From Sphagnum compactum (lineage: Eukaryota; Bryophyta; Sphagnopsida; Sphagnales): a stretch of DNA of 64,000 nt. The position numbers and the translations under genes were made by a program. The DNA lies in contig OZ234497.1 of the NCBI GenBank assembly GCA_965153455.1, forward strand, positions 13,626,302 to 13,690,301. Direction: 5' to 3'. The notes below the pieces were generated by a model. It saw only the letters and a list, made by a program, of their open reading frames with translations, did no database searches and was not told the DNA's origin. This document shows, piece after piece, positions 24,651 to 38,349 of the stretch. Each line of letters opens with the position of its first letter. Positions within the stretch are counted from its first letter, which is position 1.

Positions 24651-25431
24651 TTAATACCCTTGGCATGCAAGTAGTCAGTCTCTTTTGTATTTGAATTTGG
24701 CATTTGTGAAGAGGCTTTCTGTGGCTAAAACTGAAAACAGTCTAGGTAGGTAAATCAATGTGTGCTTGATTAGTCAGTGGAATGATTACAGCGTCGTCAT
24801 GTTTGATACTCTGCAAAAATTGTCAATGAGTTGAATGACCCATCAAATTCCCCTCGCAAATCTTTCCTTAGAACCTATTTGCATAGATGCGATGGTGCAC
24901 TTATCTATGATATTCAAGCAAACTGGGATCTACCTTGAGTTCACAAGATTTCTCAAAGGAAACCAGCCATTTCAGAATCATCATTTGTGGCTGATCCTGG
25001 AATTTACGAGAACTTGAAAACCTGCTGAATTGGCAGGTATAGACCTTTAGTAGATATTGCTGGGCTTGGCCACAGGCTCACTAGGAGCCAGAATCAGTCC
25101 AAACCCTGCCCACTCCCTTATGTTAAAAGTCAGGGAACCACAAGGGAAGAAAACCTGGGGAGCGTGGGAGGCCTGCAGCAGAAAGGCCTGCAGTTGGATG
25201 GCATATGCTGCAGGTTCCGCACCTTCCACCTCTTCAACTATAACTATCAAGTCCAGTTTTGCTTCAGCACTGCAATCATGGAACCCAACACCAGAGACAA
25301 CTCAATTTCTGAAGAATAAGTTAATAATATCAACAGCGTTTGGTGCATTGAATTGCATTTTACAACCACCTCACAGTTTTATATATATGATGCACACATC
25401 CTAAATTGCCTCTGGTGCAGCTTACATTGAC
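24651..25431. other. Intergenic DNA and 3' flank of the potassium transporter gene
   Basis: The stretch nearest 25431 is the presumed 3' UTR of the minus-strand transporter gene. No gene was recognised; frames at 25047-25250 (minus) and 25057-25404 (plus) overlap each other and match nothing known to me. Confidence 0.4.
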
Positions 25432-28400
25432 CTACAACTCATAATAGATGCCAACTTCAAGGAAATTTGCAGATGGAATTCGAAGTGCCTGAACAGCAGG
25501 TCTGCAAATCATCTTCAAAAATCGGTAGATCTTATTCACAACGATTCGATCTAAGTATCCTGTGCTGGGACCACATTCTAACATCGTCCTTCCCAGAACA
25601 TGCACTGACTCATGCTGTGCTGCAAGGTTTAAATCGTGTATATCTTCCAAGTTCAGTTGCCCTTGGTTGGTAACCCCATTGTGATTCAACCTGCCTGACT
25701 CATTCACCAATCTAACTGATGAGCATTGAGCAAATGACAAGTTATCCTCTGATTGAAGGTATGCTTGCAGTTGTTGCAAGACTTGGTCCTTGAACTCATT
25801 CCCCTTCAAATTGATCACATCCATGTACCCGTATCGTGCCACACACCTGTAAGCCCCTTTGAATCCAGCACGACCAACCAAAAACCGTTCCTCTGGTAAG
25901 ACAGTTCGAATGGGTAAGTACCGTATGGTTGAGAAGATCAAGATTTGGTGCAGTGTTTGCACATTTCTCATATAATGTGGAACGATTGGGGGTACTCCAT
26001 GAACCAAATCACTGTAAAAGAAGCAAATTCCTTGAACGCGTTGCACTTCAGAATTTGAGATCACGTCTTGCAAGCTGTGGATACTCATTTTGTTGTTCAT
26101 TTCGTAATGGATTTTCCTTTGGCGCCCATAATTCCAGCTTGACATGATAACAAGGAACACTGCTGCAATTGCAAATGGAACCCATCCACCTTGAGGAACT
26201 TTGTTCAAAACTGCTGTCATGTATACACCTTCAATTGTGCCAAAGACAGTAAAAAATACCAAGACTATGGGCCATGGAAGTCGCCAAATTATCAGCTCCA
26301 CCAATGTCATGAGTACAGTTGTTATGAGCATGACCCATATAACCGCCACCCCTGCAGAGAACAGTGATTACGTGTTAATTTGTTTTGCACATTTTCCTGT
26401 AACTATCATCTGTCTGTTTGCAATCTAATTTAGAAATTTCATACATCAATTTTAGTCTATTAAGAAGTCTCTGATGTTAACTCACCAAAAGCATTGCCAA
26501 TTTGTGTCCCGTCTTTGAACCCAGCAACCACCGCGATGCAAAGAATCATAAGGAGGTAGTTGATTTCAGGTGAGTAAACCTGGCCTTCTTCATCCTTGGA
26601 TGTGTGCCGAATTTGTACACGTGGGAAACACCCAAGTGCCATTGATTGCTTCACAATTGTGAAAGTGGCAGAAATTAAAGCTTGGCTGGCAACTATAGCA
26701 GCCAAAGTTGCAACAACAAACATTGGCCAGTAGACAGCATGTGGAATAGACTTGTAAAATGCATCAGAAATGTCTCCAGGGTTTTTAATTAAATAGGCCG
26801 TTTGTCCCGCATATGTGAGGATCAGTGATGGGTATACAAAACTGGAGAACGCAAGCTGCATTGTATAAGAGCAACCAACAACACATATTAGTATGGTACA
26901 CGTGAAGAGTATAACTGTCCACACTTAACAAGCTCCATTTATTTTGGCCTGATTTCATTCAATGCAGACATCACTGTTAAACATGTTGTAGAAATCAACA
27001 AAATGCATAAGTAATGGCCTGACACTAATAAAGTGAATTCACCACAACCAAGTCTGCAACAAAAAGAGTTATTCATAGACAAGTCGACCTTAACCAAATC
27101 CTTGAAACACAAACTAGAGAGTCAGACTCCAGGGACTGCCATGGGTGCCAATAGATCTCTGAGACTCTTGCCTAATAGTAATCCCCTGAAGCATGTAAAG
27201 TCCATGACTTTGTGCTGTGCTGAAATGTGCTGTCTTCTGGCTTCAGTATTGGCCTCACCCTATTTCACTACAGCAGACCAGAAGGCAGTTGAGCCTGACT
27301 ATGCTTCTACTAAACATAGTTAGGAAATGACATCAAGGCTTTCTGTTGGCCATACACACCTGGATTGAGCTCTTGTTGAAATGAGAAAGGTCACAAAACA
27401 TTGCTTCAGCTCCTGATCCATCAGAAGTACATATAAGTGCATTCAAAAGCTTGAGGTTGAGTTATTAAGGATTTGATTTGGAATTTGAGCCATGGTTTCA
27501 GATGTTTGAACATATTCAAACTCAAGTCACAAAACCAAATGGAAAAATATAAGGAATACATCTAATGTCTCAAAAAGTAGCCAGCCATCCATTAGATCTT
27601 AGTTGTCATGTTAATCACTATGTACCTGTAATTGCAAGGACTGCACCTTGGAGCATCTTCCAACCATTGACCTTATTCCTCTGAAAGAAGATGACAATAT
27701 ACTGTGGGGACACAGCCTTGAGAACTGTCGGATGATACTTGACTATGTTGTAAACACCAATAGTTGGGGTAGTGAGGAACCATGACACCATGATGGGGGA
27801 AAATATGAATGCCACTTTACTTGTACCAAAACGTTGTAACAAGAATAAAGCCACCAGGATGACTATTGAGACCAATACTACCTTGGCTGCACAACATCAG
27901 TTGACATATAAATCTCAGCATGAGTACTCCAGAGCAAATACTAAATGAAATTTCCAACCCTGGAGATGAACTGTGACATGAGCCATCAAATTCAATGTCC
28001 TTAATAAAATCATCTTAGTGTCTTAGTGTACATACACTAAAGAACCTATATATCTTGCAGAAAACTGAGCAACCATTCCCTTTCCTCCAAAAGATTTTTG
28101 TTGATGACTAGAATAAAACACAGTATACTGGATATGAGAAACTCACACTGGTCAAAACTTGGTTGAGCACTTTGGATGCCAACTACAGCTGACAACACTG
28201 CACAAGCCCATAAACAATATAAACAAATTCAGCTCAGCTCATTTGTCACCTCCACCACCCTGCCCTTGAACATCGCCATCCCAAGTTCCATAAACAAGCA
28301 TGTTGACAGTTGAGCCCAGAGTCATCAAATTAAATCTACATTCCTTATCAGGTCTCTTGTAACCATCTGCATAGAATTGCACTCAATTCATCCAAATAGG

Positions 28401-29689
28401 ATTTCATCATAAAAAAACTAGATTAATATGCAAATCTTTTGGTCAACAAACTCTGAAAATCATTTCATGCAGAAGTCATCAAGCATACCAGAGATTGCAG
28501 GTGTGAGGACACCATCACCAATAACCATACTTGTGCCCAACAAGACAAGAAAAAGCAACACTCTCTGCCAAAACACACTACTCTCCAGAAAGCGCTTGGT
28601 GCGAGACTCCCGAGAGCGACCATGAAAACTCAACAGCACATCAGATTCATGCTTTTGCAACTTCTCCCCAGCATTCTGGCCAATATTTGCATGCTGACAT
28701 AACAGAGAATAAATAGCAAAAGTTCCTCCTGCATATTATTTACCAAGGTCCCAAGAATTATTATTAATCCCCAAATTCTCCTCCTAATCTTAAGTCAGAA
28801 CATTGAGCTAGAATACAAGTACATCCATCTACTGCACTTTCATGTTTGTACTTTATCAAAAGAACAAATTGGTCAGTTACTGTGTTTACCGTCTCCATGG
28901 TCATTTGCTTGCAGCACAATGAAGACATACTTGACTAGACCTATCATTGTAAGTGTCCAGAAAATCAGGCTTAGTATTCCCAGGAAATCCTCTTCTTGGG
29001 GTGAATCAATTTGAATGGTTGGGTAGACATAAAGTGGCGATGTCCCCAAATCTCCATAGACAACTCCAAGAGTCTGATATGCCAGCACTACTATACCCCA
29101 TTTTGAGTATTCCTGCATAACATCCATTAACAAGCAACAGAAGAAGAATCAAGCTCTAAACACCCAACACACACTGGATCCAGTCAGTATGCTTTCTCAT
29201 AATGGTCACTAAAACTTCCCATAAAGAAGCAGTTGTTGGAAGATTGCATGCACTCCAATCCAGATGTGATACTTGCAAAAGTTTAAAGAGAATCTGGCTC
29301 AGATCCTGGAAGCATTCTATTATTCTTGTTACAGAGGGAGCGAGAGCATGCAAAAACATGTACCTCCTCAACACAAAACCACGGGTTCACTGAATGGATT
29401 CCAGGGGGGACAGGAACATCTGAACATGTCAATATACACACATTGTAGGATATTTCAAAATGCATGTCGTGCAGAGAAAATATGGGAAGAGAACCTTTGG
29501 TTTTTTTCTGTACGGGTCCATTTCTTCTTTGAAAAGAGCGCCAAAGTTCGTTTCTGGTGTGGGAGTAACGTGCTCATCTACTATTATTGTTGCTCCTGCT
29601 GCCGCCATCTCCACGCTCCCCTCCTCCATGTCAAGTTGGTGCTCCACCCCATTCGGAGCCTGGAAGCTCCCTTGAACCACTGATTCCAT
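25432..29689 (-). CDS. Potassium transporter, KT/HAK/KUP family
   Basis: Eight exons on the minus strand, in coding order: 29495-29689, 28890-29112, 28489-28728, 28147-28197, 27626-27886, 27360-27412, 26486-26855, 25432-26351. All junctions are GT-AG and the joined frame encodes 770 aa, within the family's 700-850. The protein would mediate K+ uptake across plasma or internal membranes. Seen: a hydrophilic acidic N-terminus (about 65 aa), the signature [13 protein letters not shown] (about residues 81-93), successive hydrophobic helices, [25 protein letters not shown] (a variant of EAMFADLGHF) in the 53 bp exon 6, [14 protein letters not shown], and a long soluble C-terminal domain with ERFLVGR and [11 protein letters not shown], ending VGIYYEL. 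The start is the ATG at 29687-29689; an in-frame GTG at 29705 is not a likely plant start. The small exons 4 (51 bp) and 6 were placed by frame and motif. Subgroup and ion selectivity cannot be decided here. Confidence 0.95.
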
Positions 29690-30800
29690 CGCCGGCCCTG
29701 GACACACTGCCTAGCTAGATCATCATCCCTCCAACATGATCAGATTCCTTTTTCGGTTTCTTTGGAAAACAAAAAAAGAAACTGCTCTCTCCGGAGAAAA
29801 GTTTCGGGTCAAATTCTACTTCTGTCAGGAGATCCTCCAAACTCCCGTAAACAAAAGCTAACGGAAAATTGCACCTTCTCGCATGCCAGAAAGCTTTGTG
29901 AAAGGTTGTGAAACGTTCAAGCCTATCTTCTGGCATACACAAAATTGTATAAACGTTCGAGCATATGACCAGTTTACGTGTCTCTGTGTTTCTGCGTGCG
30001 TCTCTCTCTCTCTCACGATGGCGCTCTGACTAGAATATCCGCTCAGTCGTCTGTAGCCGTAATACAGACTGACGAAGATATCACAAAACAAATGAATTGT
30101 TTGCCACTGCGGATACAAAAGAAGTGGAAACACAAAACAACACCGCCAACGCAGCAAGAAATCTGAGTCACAGACATACGTTATACCTTTGAAGGTTTAT
30201 ATCCGTGGATACAACCCGCAGCTGTGTCGCTGTCGCAAGACAAGCGCAACAGATTTTCTTCTGTATAAAAGAAGAAGAAGAAGATCGAAAAAAAAAAACG
30301 CAGACACACACAAAAGAGAGAAAAGAACAGTACAAATTGGAGCGATCTGGGCAACTATGTCCCGTCAACATACTTTACTTACTCTTCATCAAGACATCAA
30401 ATGTGGAAACAGAAAACAAGCACCGCCAACGCAGAAAGAATTTTAAGTCATAGGTATACCTTTGAAGGTTGGAATCCGTGGAGACAATCCGCAGCTGTTT
30501 CGCGGTCGCAAGTGAAGCGCAACAAACTTTGATTGTAAAGAAGAAGCAGAGGAGCGAAAAAAGAACAACAGAAAAAAAACAGCACAAACTGGAGCGCTCT
30601 GCGCAATTAATGTCGTGTCAACATAATTTACTTCCTCTCCATCACGACATAAAATGCAACCCGAGAGCAAAGTTGTCGATCCGGGCCTCCCTCTCTATTC
30701 GAGCGGGCGAGCGCTCAGACTGCGACAAAACACAGAACGCGAGGAAGACGACCAGGAGCCGTCGCAGCTTTATTGCACACCGGCGGCCGCCGCAATGAAG
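29690..30800 (-). promoter_or_regulatory. Upstream region of the potassium transporter gene (5' UTR and promoter)
   Basis: Reads outward from the ATG at 29689. It is richer in CpG than the surrounding intergenic DNA and contains a short TC microsatellite near 30001-30012. The tandem duplication at 30124-30657 lies within it. No TATA box or transcription start could be assigned with confidence. Short open frames on both strands are probably chance. Confidence 0.4.
30124..30657. repeat. Tandem duplication, two units of about 279 bp
   Basis: Unit 1 (30124-30402) and unit 2 (30403-30657) share in order GTGGAAACA, CACCGCCAACGCAG, ATACCTTTGAAGGTT, CCGCAGCTGT, GAAGCGCAACA-like sequence, an AAGAAGAAG tract, GGAGCG and GTCAACATA. 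Divergence is moderate, with small indels. The duplication lies 435-970 bp upstream of the transporter ATG. Confidence 0.8.
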
Positions 30801-30959
30801 GGGGACCCTGAGAAACTCCGGGCGTTATGGGAACTTTGGGAACACATTCTTCCCAAAATTACTAGTAGTTTGTCAGCGTTTTTTCTTGGGTGCGAACTTT
30901 CGCACAACGTCGGGAAAATTAGAACTGAAAAGGGAATAATATTATGTCGCATATTCCCA

Positions 30960-31400
30960 ATTTTTTTTGGGGCCGGAAAATCACCAAATTTCTCCAAAAA
31001 AATTAGCTACATTTCCACCAAATTTTTCTTTTATTTTCCAAATTTGTGAGATACGTTGGGTTGGTTAGCATTCACAAGAGGACTTAGCCAAATTTGGCTA
31101 CAGGTCAGAAAGGCGGATTGGTTGGTTATCGTTCACAAGAGCATTTAGTTAAATTTGGCTACAGGTCAGAAAGAAAAGTAGAACCTTTTAGGAATCGTGC
31201 TTTATTTTGGCCACATGATACAACCTATTGTTTAAATATGGCGACTTCAAGTGTTTTTTTCCTCACAATGTGACAACAGCAAGCCAAATTTATTTTCCAA
31301 ATGAGCCTTTGAACTTGTCACAATCGCCTTTTTTTGTCACCAGGTTGCAAAATTTTGCCAAAAATTAAAAAACCCCAATCACTGGTTTGCACTTGGATTT
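30960..31400 (+). repeat. CCAAATTTGG-family dispersed repeat with short internal duplication
   Basis: TTCACAAGAGGACTTAGCC and AAATTTGGCTACAGGTCAGA recur 50-60 bp further on (about 31070-31170). The rest is T-rich with AAAATTTTGCCAAAAATT, as in the copies at 1290 and 52690. Confidence 0.5.
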
Positions 31401-34400
31401 TAGACTGGCGACATTTTTCTTCCCGTCTTTTTATATTTTGGACAGGTTTTACAAACGTCATTTCCTGCTAAACTAGAGTGGCATGTGCCACTGGCCCAAG
31501 TGTGAATAGGATTGCTAATGTTCCAAATGTGAACAGGACCTTGATGACAGAGCAAAAAGTTATTTTACACTCTAAATTAATTTCCAGTTACCAAAATGAC
31601 TCAGAATTCCATATCTCAGTCACCTTAGGTCTAAAAGATGATGAAAATTTCCTTCTCAAAGAAAATCCTACTCATCATGAGAGCTTTCCAGCAGTATCAA
31701 GAGCTTTCCCCCAGTTTCCCTAAAATATTTTATTGTTTGATTTTTTAAAATTTTCTTTAACAAAATTGTCCAATATTGATTTAATAACTCTTGTACCATT
31801 GGTTTCAAACCTATATTGGTGCACCCACCCCAAGTCCGTGAAGGGTTTCCAAACCATACCGTGTGGACGAAATGGGGGAAAGGCACTCACTCTGGTTTGG
31901 GAAATCTCAACATGATGAACCAAACTAACACCGAAAAGCAACTCCATCAGTAGTGCTCTGTACATGACGGTGCAAATTAAAATTCGATAAAATAAAGTCA
32001 AAACATGTAGGTTTGGCTCAGCAAAATGGTTTTGGCCCAGCATTTTTGCACAATGTGTACAGCTGTTAAAAAGGCACAACAAAGCCTAACACCTGCCTGA
32101 GAAGAGAAGAGAAGAGGAGTAAAATATTTAAGAAATATTCTAGGTATATATATTTTCATAATTTAATTTTTGACGCCCTATTTACATTGAAGTGAATTAT
32201 AACTTATTGTTTCTCATTAAGTTGCACCCTATATTTTTCTTTGGGTCATTTGGAAAAAAAATTGGAAGTAACATCTTATAATATCCGACTAAGGAAGTCC
32301 ATGTTGAAACTCTCTTGGATTGTTATGGCTCATGTCAAGGAAGGATTTGAAACTTATGATTGCATAACTATTTTCTTGTTTTCCTTCAAATGGCTGGATG
32401 GAGGCATTAGGGTTTCCTTCACCATTGGTTCTTATGCCAAGTTGTGATGATTCCTTCAAATCGGAAAAACTATTATCCTAAGAGGATTGGGGCTAATCAA
32501 ATTCAAGTGTTTTAAAGGTTTTGTCTTTCATTGATTTGGATCTCAAAATGTCATTACTTAATTGTTGGCAATGAAAAGTAATCCAAAATGTGCTATGGGT
32601 TCTTGTCAAACAACCATGAACCCCTTGGCTTGGCTAAAGGTCTTTGTTTTCTTCCTTTAGGTGATTGTGCATAAGTTGCTTAAGTATTTTAGGTTAAACA
32701 TGAATGGTATATTGTAAAAACTTTTCTCAAAGTGGAAGTACACATAGTATCAAAAGTAGTAATGCCTAGAATTTCACTCACTTTAAATTCATCTAGAAAT
32801 TACATATAGTTGACTTGGGTTTCAAAAAAAATATTAAATGATTTAAATCATGAATATGCAATTAATTTGTAATTGTGTCCTTATGTAATTGTAAACCGAC
32901 AATTATATAAAGGTTGTTTTAAACACCTTGTTTAATAATAGAATATAATTTTACATTAATTTTAATTTTCAGTTTACTTTTGTAAAATGATAAAACGAAA
33001 ATTTAGCCCAATTACATTTTCAATATGCGAATATTTTACAACTTTAAAAAATCATTCTCATTAATATTATCACACATAATGTACTACCAAATGCTTATGT
33101 ATTGTTTAATCTAAACTTCATGACATTAAAACAAATTGAAATAAACTTTTCATGGAGAAGATTGTTCCTTATGGTTGTCTTTTTGTATAAATTTCATTGA
33201 CAAGTTGCCATTGAAACTAATATATCTTAGTCCTTTAACTAAATTGCAATGTTGTTATAACTCCTACAATTTACAAATGTCCTCAAATTTTATAACATAA
33301 TGAAAGTTTAACATGTTATTCACCTTTAATTACACATTCCCTTTTCAAAATTTCATACATCTCAATAGCCATTAAAAAGAAAAAGTTGCAATGAAAATTG
33401 TCCAATTGTTATTGGTTTTTGTTTACATCTTACCATGCAAACACCTTTCAAGTTAGGTGAAACTTCCATGGTAAACTTGTGATTCTCTATTGAAGGTGAA
33501 AAATATTTACTAATCTAAACTTCTTTGAATTCAAATTTTAGTATCAATTAGTAATCATCTACCCTTTGCTGTCAAGATGTTTGTTCAATAGTTCCACACA
33601 TCGAGGATTTTCCATGTTTAAAGGCAATTGTTATGTAAGGATATGAAGGTCTGTTATGGTTTTGATTCCTAATTTTATTTTGGTTCATGGTAAAGTTGAT
33701 TTCTAGTTTTATGGCCTTGAATAAAACAAATATGATTTATGTTTTTTTTAATGTTTTTTTTATTTTTTTATTTTTTTTCCTAGAATGGTTTTGATTTCAA
33801 CAAGTTCTATAACTCATGAGGTCCCAACTCTAAATCTTAATGCAAATCTTTTAGTGTGTGATTGTCATTTGTTTAACCATATGCTTTGTTTTAGTGTATA
33901 ATATGAGGTTGTTTTGTTTTATTAGTTCATGGTAAGCTTAGTCAAGTTTTCCATGCAAATGGCAGATAAATAGTTCATTTCCTAGTATTAATTCATTTAT
34001 TAACCTATCAATTGAATTGAACCTTTTGGGTGTTAATTAAATAATTATTGTATTACTAATTCATTTATTAATTACCTATTAATTGGCCCTATTAACAATC
34101 AATATTTAGAATTTTTAATACATATGTTATATTTGTTTTACATTTTTTTAATATAGGGGATTAATGCATGCACTATATTAATTATAAATCGTTTAAAAAA
34201 TAAACATAACCCTATTGTAAAACTAATTAAATTATAAAATGTATCCAATAACCAATATATGACACCCTATATTTTTATTCACATATTCTTCAGATTGAAC
34301 AAAAAATATCCCCCACACCCCCCCCCAAGGTTGTGTGTCCAAAAAATTTCTGCTACAATGTGTAATTTAAAGGCTCAATTTTCCCACAAGTTAAATTGTC

Positions 34401-35200
34401 TTCTTGTTATAACAGGAATTGAAATCCCTTAAATTTCCACTGGGGAACCTTCACTATTAGAAAACATGGTTTTTTAAGTTGTAAAAGTTGATTGACTAGT
34501 TTTTCTTATTATTGGCCTAGGTCTTGAATGGTATGTATATTTTTTAATTAAACAATTTGATTAAAGTGACTTATTTGATTATTTATCAAATCAAACATCC
34601 AATCAAGATGGACAAAATAATGACCACCTTAATCAAAATGGCTGATAGGTTTTAATTAAGCGGGACTTCTCATCAAATTGAACATGGAAAAATAACATCC
34701 TTGGTCAAGATGGCCAATGGTTTTATAGTCAAATGGGGCATTATATGCTAATAAATAGGTTGTGCTACCTAGTAGTTAAGCAAAATAGGTTATAAGCTAG
34801 ACCTTTTTTATACCTACATGCCAATTATTTAACCTTCCTATTTAACTACATAAGTAGTGTGCAACATTTGATGTGAAATAAAAGAAATGACCAAAATTAT
34901 TATATTTTAAAAATGTGGTCCATTCATTATAACAAATCATGGTTTTTAAAAAAAGTCAACTCGATTAAAATGTTTGTATTGACCACAAGGATGTTCACTT
35001 TGACTAAAAGCATGGGGCATGAAAGACACATGATTCTTTTGGTTGGTTTTTAAAATTAAAATGACCACATCATACATCTAGTCAAGAGGGACAATTTTTT
35101 TAAATGGTCCATCAAAATGCCCATGGTTTAGTCAAATTGGACGTATTGAACGGCCATGCTTAATCAAATTAACCATAATAATTTAATTAACGAACCTACT
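31401..35200. other. Long AT-rich intergenic stretch, nothing recognised
   Basis: No gene supported. The minus-strand frame 31720-32082 (120 codons) is less AT-rich but matches no family known to me. 34540-35170 is loosely repetitive, with recurrent TCAAATTGAAC, ATCAAGATGG and TTGAC words like those at 37010-37560. Poly-T tracts occur near 33740-33780 and a poly-C tract at about 34310-34326. Confidence 0.4.
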
Positions 35201-35206
35201 TACTAC

Positions 35207-35340
35207 GCTTACTAGGTTACCTACCTACCTACTTACCTACCATCTACGTATTTATTATCTAGCTATCTAACATCTACCTACCTACCTACTTATTATCTAC
35301 CTAAATACTTACCTATTTATCTACCTACATAGGCAGGCAA
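35207..35340 (+). repeat. CTAC/CTAT tetranucleotide-rich tract
   Basis: Imperfect (CTAC)n, (TTAC)n and (CTAT)n words. It resembles in reverse complement the GTAG-rich tract inside the repeat at 62-450. Confidence 0.6.
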
Positions 35341-36350
35341 ACATGTGTATTTACCTATCTATCTAATTAGGTGTCTATTTACCTACTTATGAAATAATTG
35401 AAATTCAAATGTTGTTATACACATTGACAAAAACATTCACTCAAGTTCAAGGAAACATTTTAAATGCATTTAATATCACATTGTTTTACAAAATGATGTG
35501 GTGGTTTGATGGTCAAGACATTAGTGTGAAACCAAGGAAACCAAGGTTCAATCCCTTTTATCAACATATATTATGTGCAATATGTATATTCATATGTGTA
35601 CCTTGTACATGTGTGTAAATGTATAATATCTAAGTGGGTTGTGAATAGGTAGGTTGTTAAGGGGGGTAAAAATCTCTAGACTAGTTAATGCCATAAGCAT
35701 CCTAATAACTAGTAATTATTAGTGATAAACTTATCATCCCTTACTAAAGGGGTGAAATCCATGGGATTAAGCAATTCATGTTGATAAATGGTTAGGTGTA
35801 ATCCACCCAATCACTTATGAAATTTTTAGGAAGGGATTAAAATTAAAACCTTATTTTCATAAGGTCAATGTGGACCTTGTGTGGCTTTGTGGAAAAGGAG
35901 GATTATAGGAGGATTTGGGGGATTATATGGCATTCGATAAGTTTGTAGTTTGGAGTTGGAGTGGGAAGCTCTATCTTGGAGAGGTGTGTGGAGTAACATT
36001 AAAGAGGAGGGAGTAGTTTGGAAATTTATTCGTACTTGTTTATTATCTCAATGGAAAATGGTTGAAAAACCTTCATGTGTTTTGTGTGAGTTTATTCTAT
36101 TGAAAAATGAAAAAGACAACATAGTTTAAGCTTGCATAATGTGTTGTTACATTGTTTATATTAGTTTTCTATTTCTCCTACAAAAAGGGGTAAAAATGTA
36201 TGCAAGATTTTCAGTCTATGGGGGTAGGAAGTTATTTCCTGCTACAGGAAGGTAGCAGCTAGTATATGGCAATAGGAAGAAAGAGTACTTGGAAGTTGAA
36301 GTCTACAGGTTGGAAACGGTAAGCAACAATCAAGGAAGTTTGTAATGGCT
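35341..36350. other. AT-rich intergenic DNA
   Basis: No gene recognised. A short G-rich stretch (GGAGGATTATAGGAGGATTT) lies at about 35898. The 69-codon frame 35409-35618 is probably chance. Confidence 0.4.
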
Positions 36351-36510
36351 ATAGATGGTAGGTAGCGACAAAAAGGCTTTTCGAAGGATTATAGACGATG
36401 GGTAGCGACAAAAAGGCTTTCCAAGGGACTATAGACAATGGGTAATAACAAGAAGGCTTTTCAAGGACGATAGATGGTAGGTAATGACAAGAAGGCTTTT
36501 CGAGGGACTA
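36351..36510 (+). repeat. Tandem repeat, period 40 bp, four copies
   Basis: Units start at 36351, 36391, 36431 and 36470 with ATAGATGGTAGGTAGCGACA or ATAGACAATGGGTAATAACA, then AAAAGGCTTTTCGAAGG-like sequence. Copies are similar but not identical. Confidence 0.85.
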
Positions 36511-38349
36511 CGAATAGTAGACAATGCCCTTAGAAGGTCTTTAGGCCTGGGAAGGTTAGACGGTAGTCATGGAAGGCATGTAGATCTAGTGGACCCCGTT
36601 TTAATGCATTAAAAGTACTATAGAAACTTGGAGGGTAATGATTGCCCGTACCTTTGTATTTGTCTATTTGTTGTTTGTACTTTCTTCTTTTTATGTTATT
36701 AAAATAGTTTATAGTCAAGATATTAACTTTATCCTTAGATGACAAACTTTCCTTCTCCTTTTTCTCTTTGCGTGAATTTTTAACTACTACTTGAATAGAT
36801 GTAGTAGAGTAAGCAAATGAAAATAATTCTTTTTGGAAGTAATAAAGAATTGACCTTGTTCCTTCAACCTTACCTCCCTGAAAAAAGAAATGTTTGAGGG
36901 CCGCATTTTCACCCCTTTATGTAGGTAGGAGGCCATGGTGGGTGGATGGGTTTGTACTTATTGTTTATTTATTTATTATTTTTTCTATTTAAACATTGAA
37001 CTTTTTTTTAATTAAAAATTTTTGGTTGCTCAATTTTTTGTTCAATTTGACTAATAAAAAAGACCATCTTAAGGTTAACAAAAAAAAACCACTAGTCAAA
37101 TTGAACATGTTCAAATCGACTTGTTTAGTATGATTAAGTGATCAAATTGACCAAATGTCAAAATGACTAGTTTTTTGTTTAGTTTTTCAATCAAATAAAC
37201 CATGATTTCGTGTAATGATTGGTTGAGGACTTGGTTCATCATTATGAAGGTCAAAAGTTCAATTTCTAATACTTTTAACTTATGTATATGCCTAGGAAAA
37301 TTAGGGTAAGTAGATAGAATAGATTATGTTACTTACCTATCCACCATTTTTTTTAATAATTTTTTTAAAAAATAAATTAATTTAATTTGGGCATAGTCAA
37401 ATGATCCATTATCTATTAATAAAAATGACTAGTCAAATTATTCATTTTTGTGTCAATCAAAAAAATCACCCTAGTGACAATGGACATATTGAAATCAACT
37501 TTTCCAAAATGACAAGATGATTTTTTTAACACTTGTCCAAATGAGTTTTTATGTATTAATTTTGTGGGCCAAATAAACTATGTTTTGTTCTAATGATTAT
37601 TCATTGCTTTCTTAGACCTCCATAATAATTTGAATTATCTATTTCTTTTGCATGCATCAAACAACAACAACAACCAAATTGAACATCCGTGAAAACTTAC
37701 GATATCCATACATTTTAATGTCATTGCTAAGATTATAACCCAAGTTCTCAAAACTAAAGACCCAATCACATGCCCTTTTTTCAAGAAATTGGTCAATTCA
37801 AGTGTAGTTCCTTGTTTATATAATCGTGATAGTCATTTTTGCAAACTAAAAATAAAAAGCATGTTTGGGACCAGGACCTATACATGAAGCTTGAAAAGCA
37901 ACAAGTGAGGATGATTGGTCGATACAAACTTGTCACAATTTTTAGTGCTTTTTTCAATTTTGATCAGATTTTAGTTACATTTCAATCTTTGGTTACTTCC
38001 AAACTATTTCGCCTACTTATAAACTTGCGCATATCCTGTTGAGATCAAAATGCATTAACAATACTAGTTTCCTATGTGGCTTGCATATTAGTGGAAACAT
38101 TGGAACTCCAATGTTACTTACATGCAGGTTAGTTTCGTACATAATTAAGTAAAAACTAGAGTGTCTAAAAATTTCTAAAAAATACATCACAATGTTCAAA
38201 ATATATGATAAAATATTGTGTCTATACCTATGTGAAAATTTCAAAGATTTTTTTGAGATTGTAAATTTCAACATTGATGAAATTGATGCATTTTTCGAGT
38301 AGTTTGTGTTAAAAAAATAAATCTCATGTTGCTCCAAAAAATGATGATC
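36511..38349. other. AT-rich intergenic DNA with a diverged duplication at 37030-37600
   Basis: About 37040-37220 and 37410-37600 share, in order, TAATAAAAA, ACTAGTCAAATT, AAATCGACTT/AAATCAACTT and CAAATAAACCATG/CAAATAAACTATG. This suggests an old duplication of about 370 bp. No gene was recognised in the rest. Confidence 0.4.

Noticed and set aside
29690-29707. Upstream in-frame extension of the transporter (six residues)
   Set aside because: The extension would begin with GTG, which is not a normal plant nuclear start. The first ATG is at 29687-29689.
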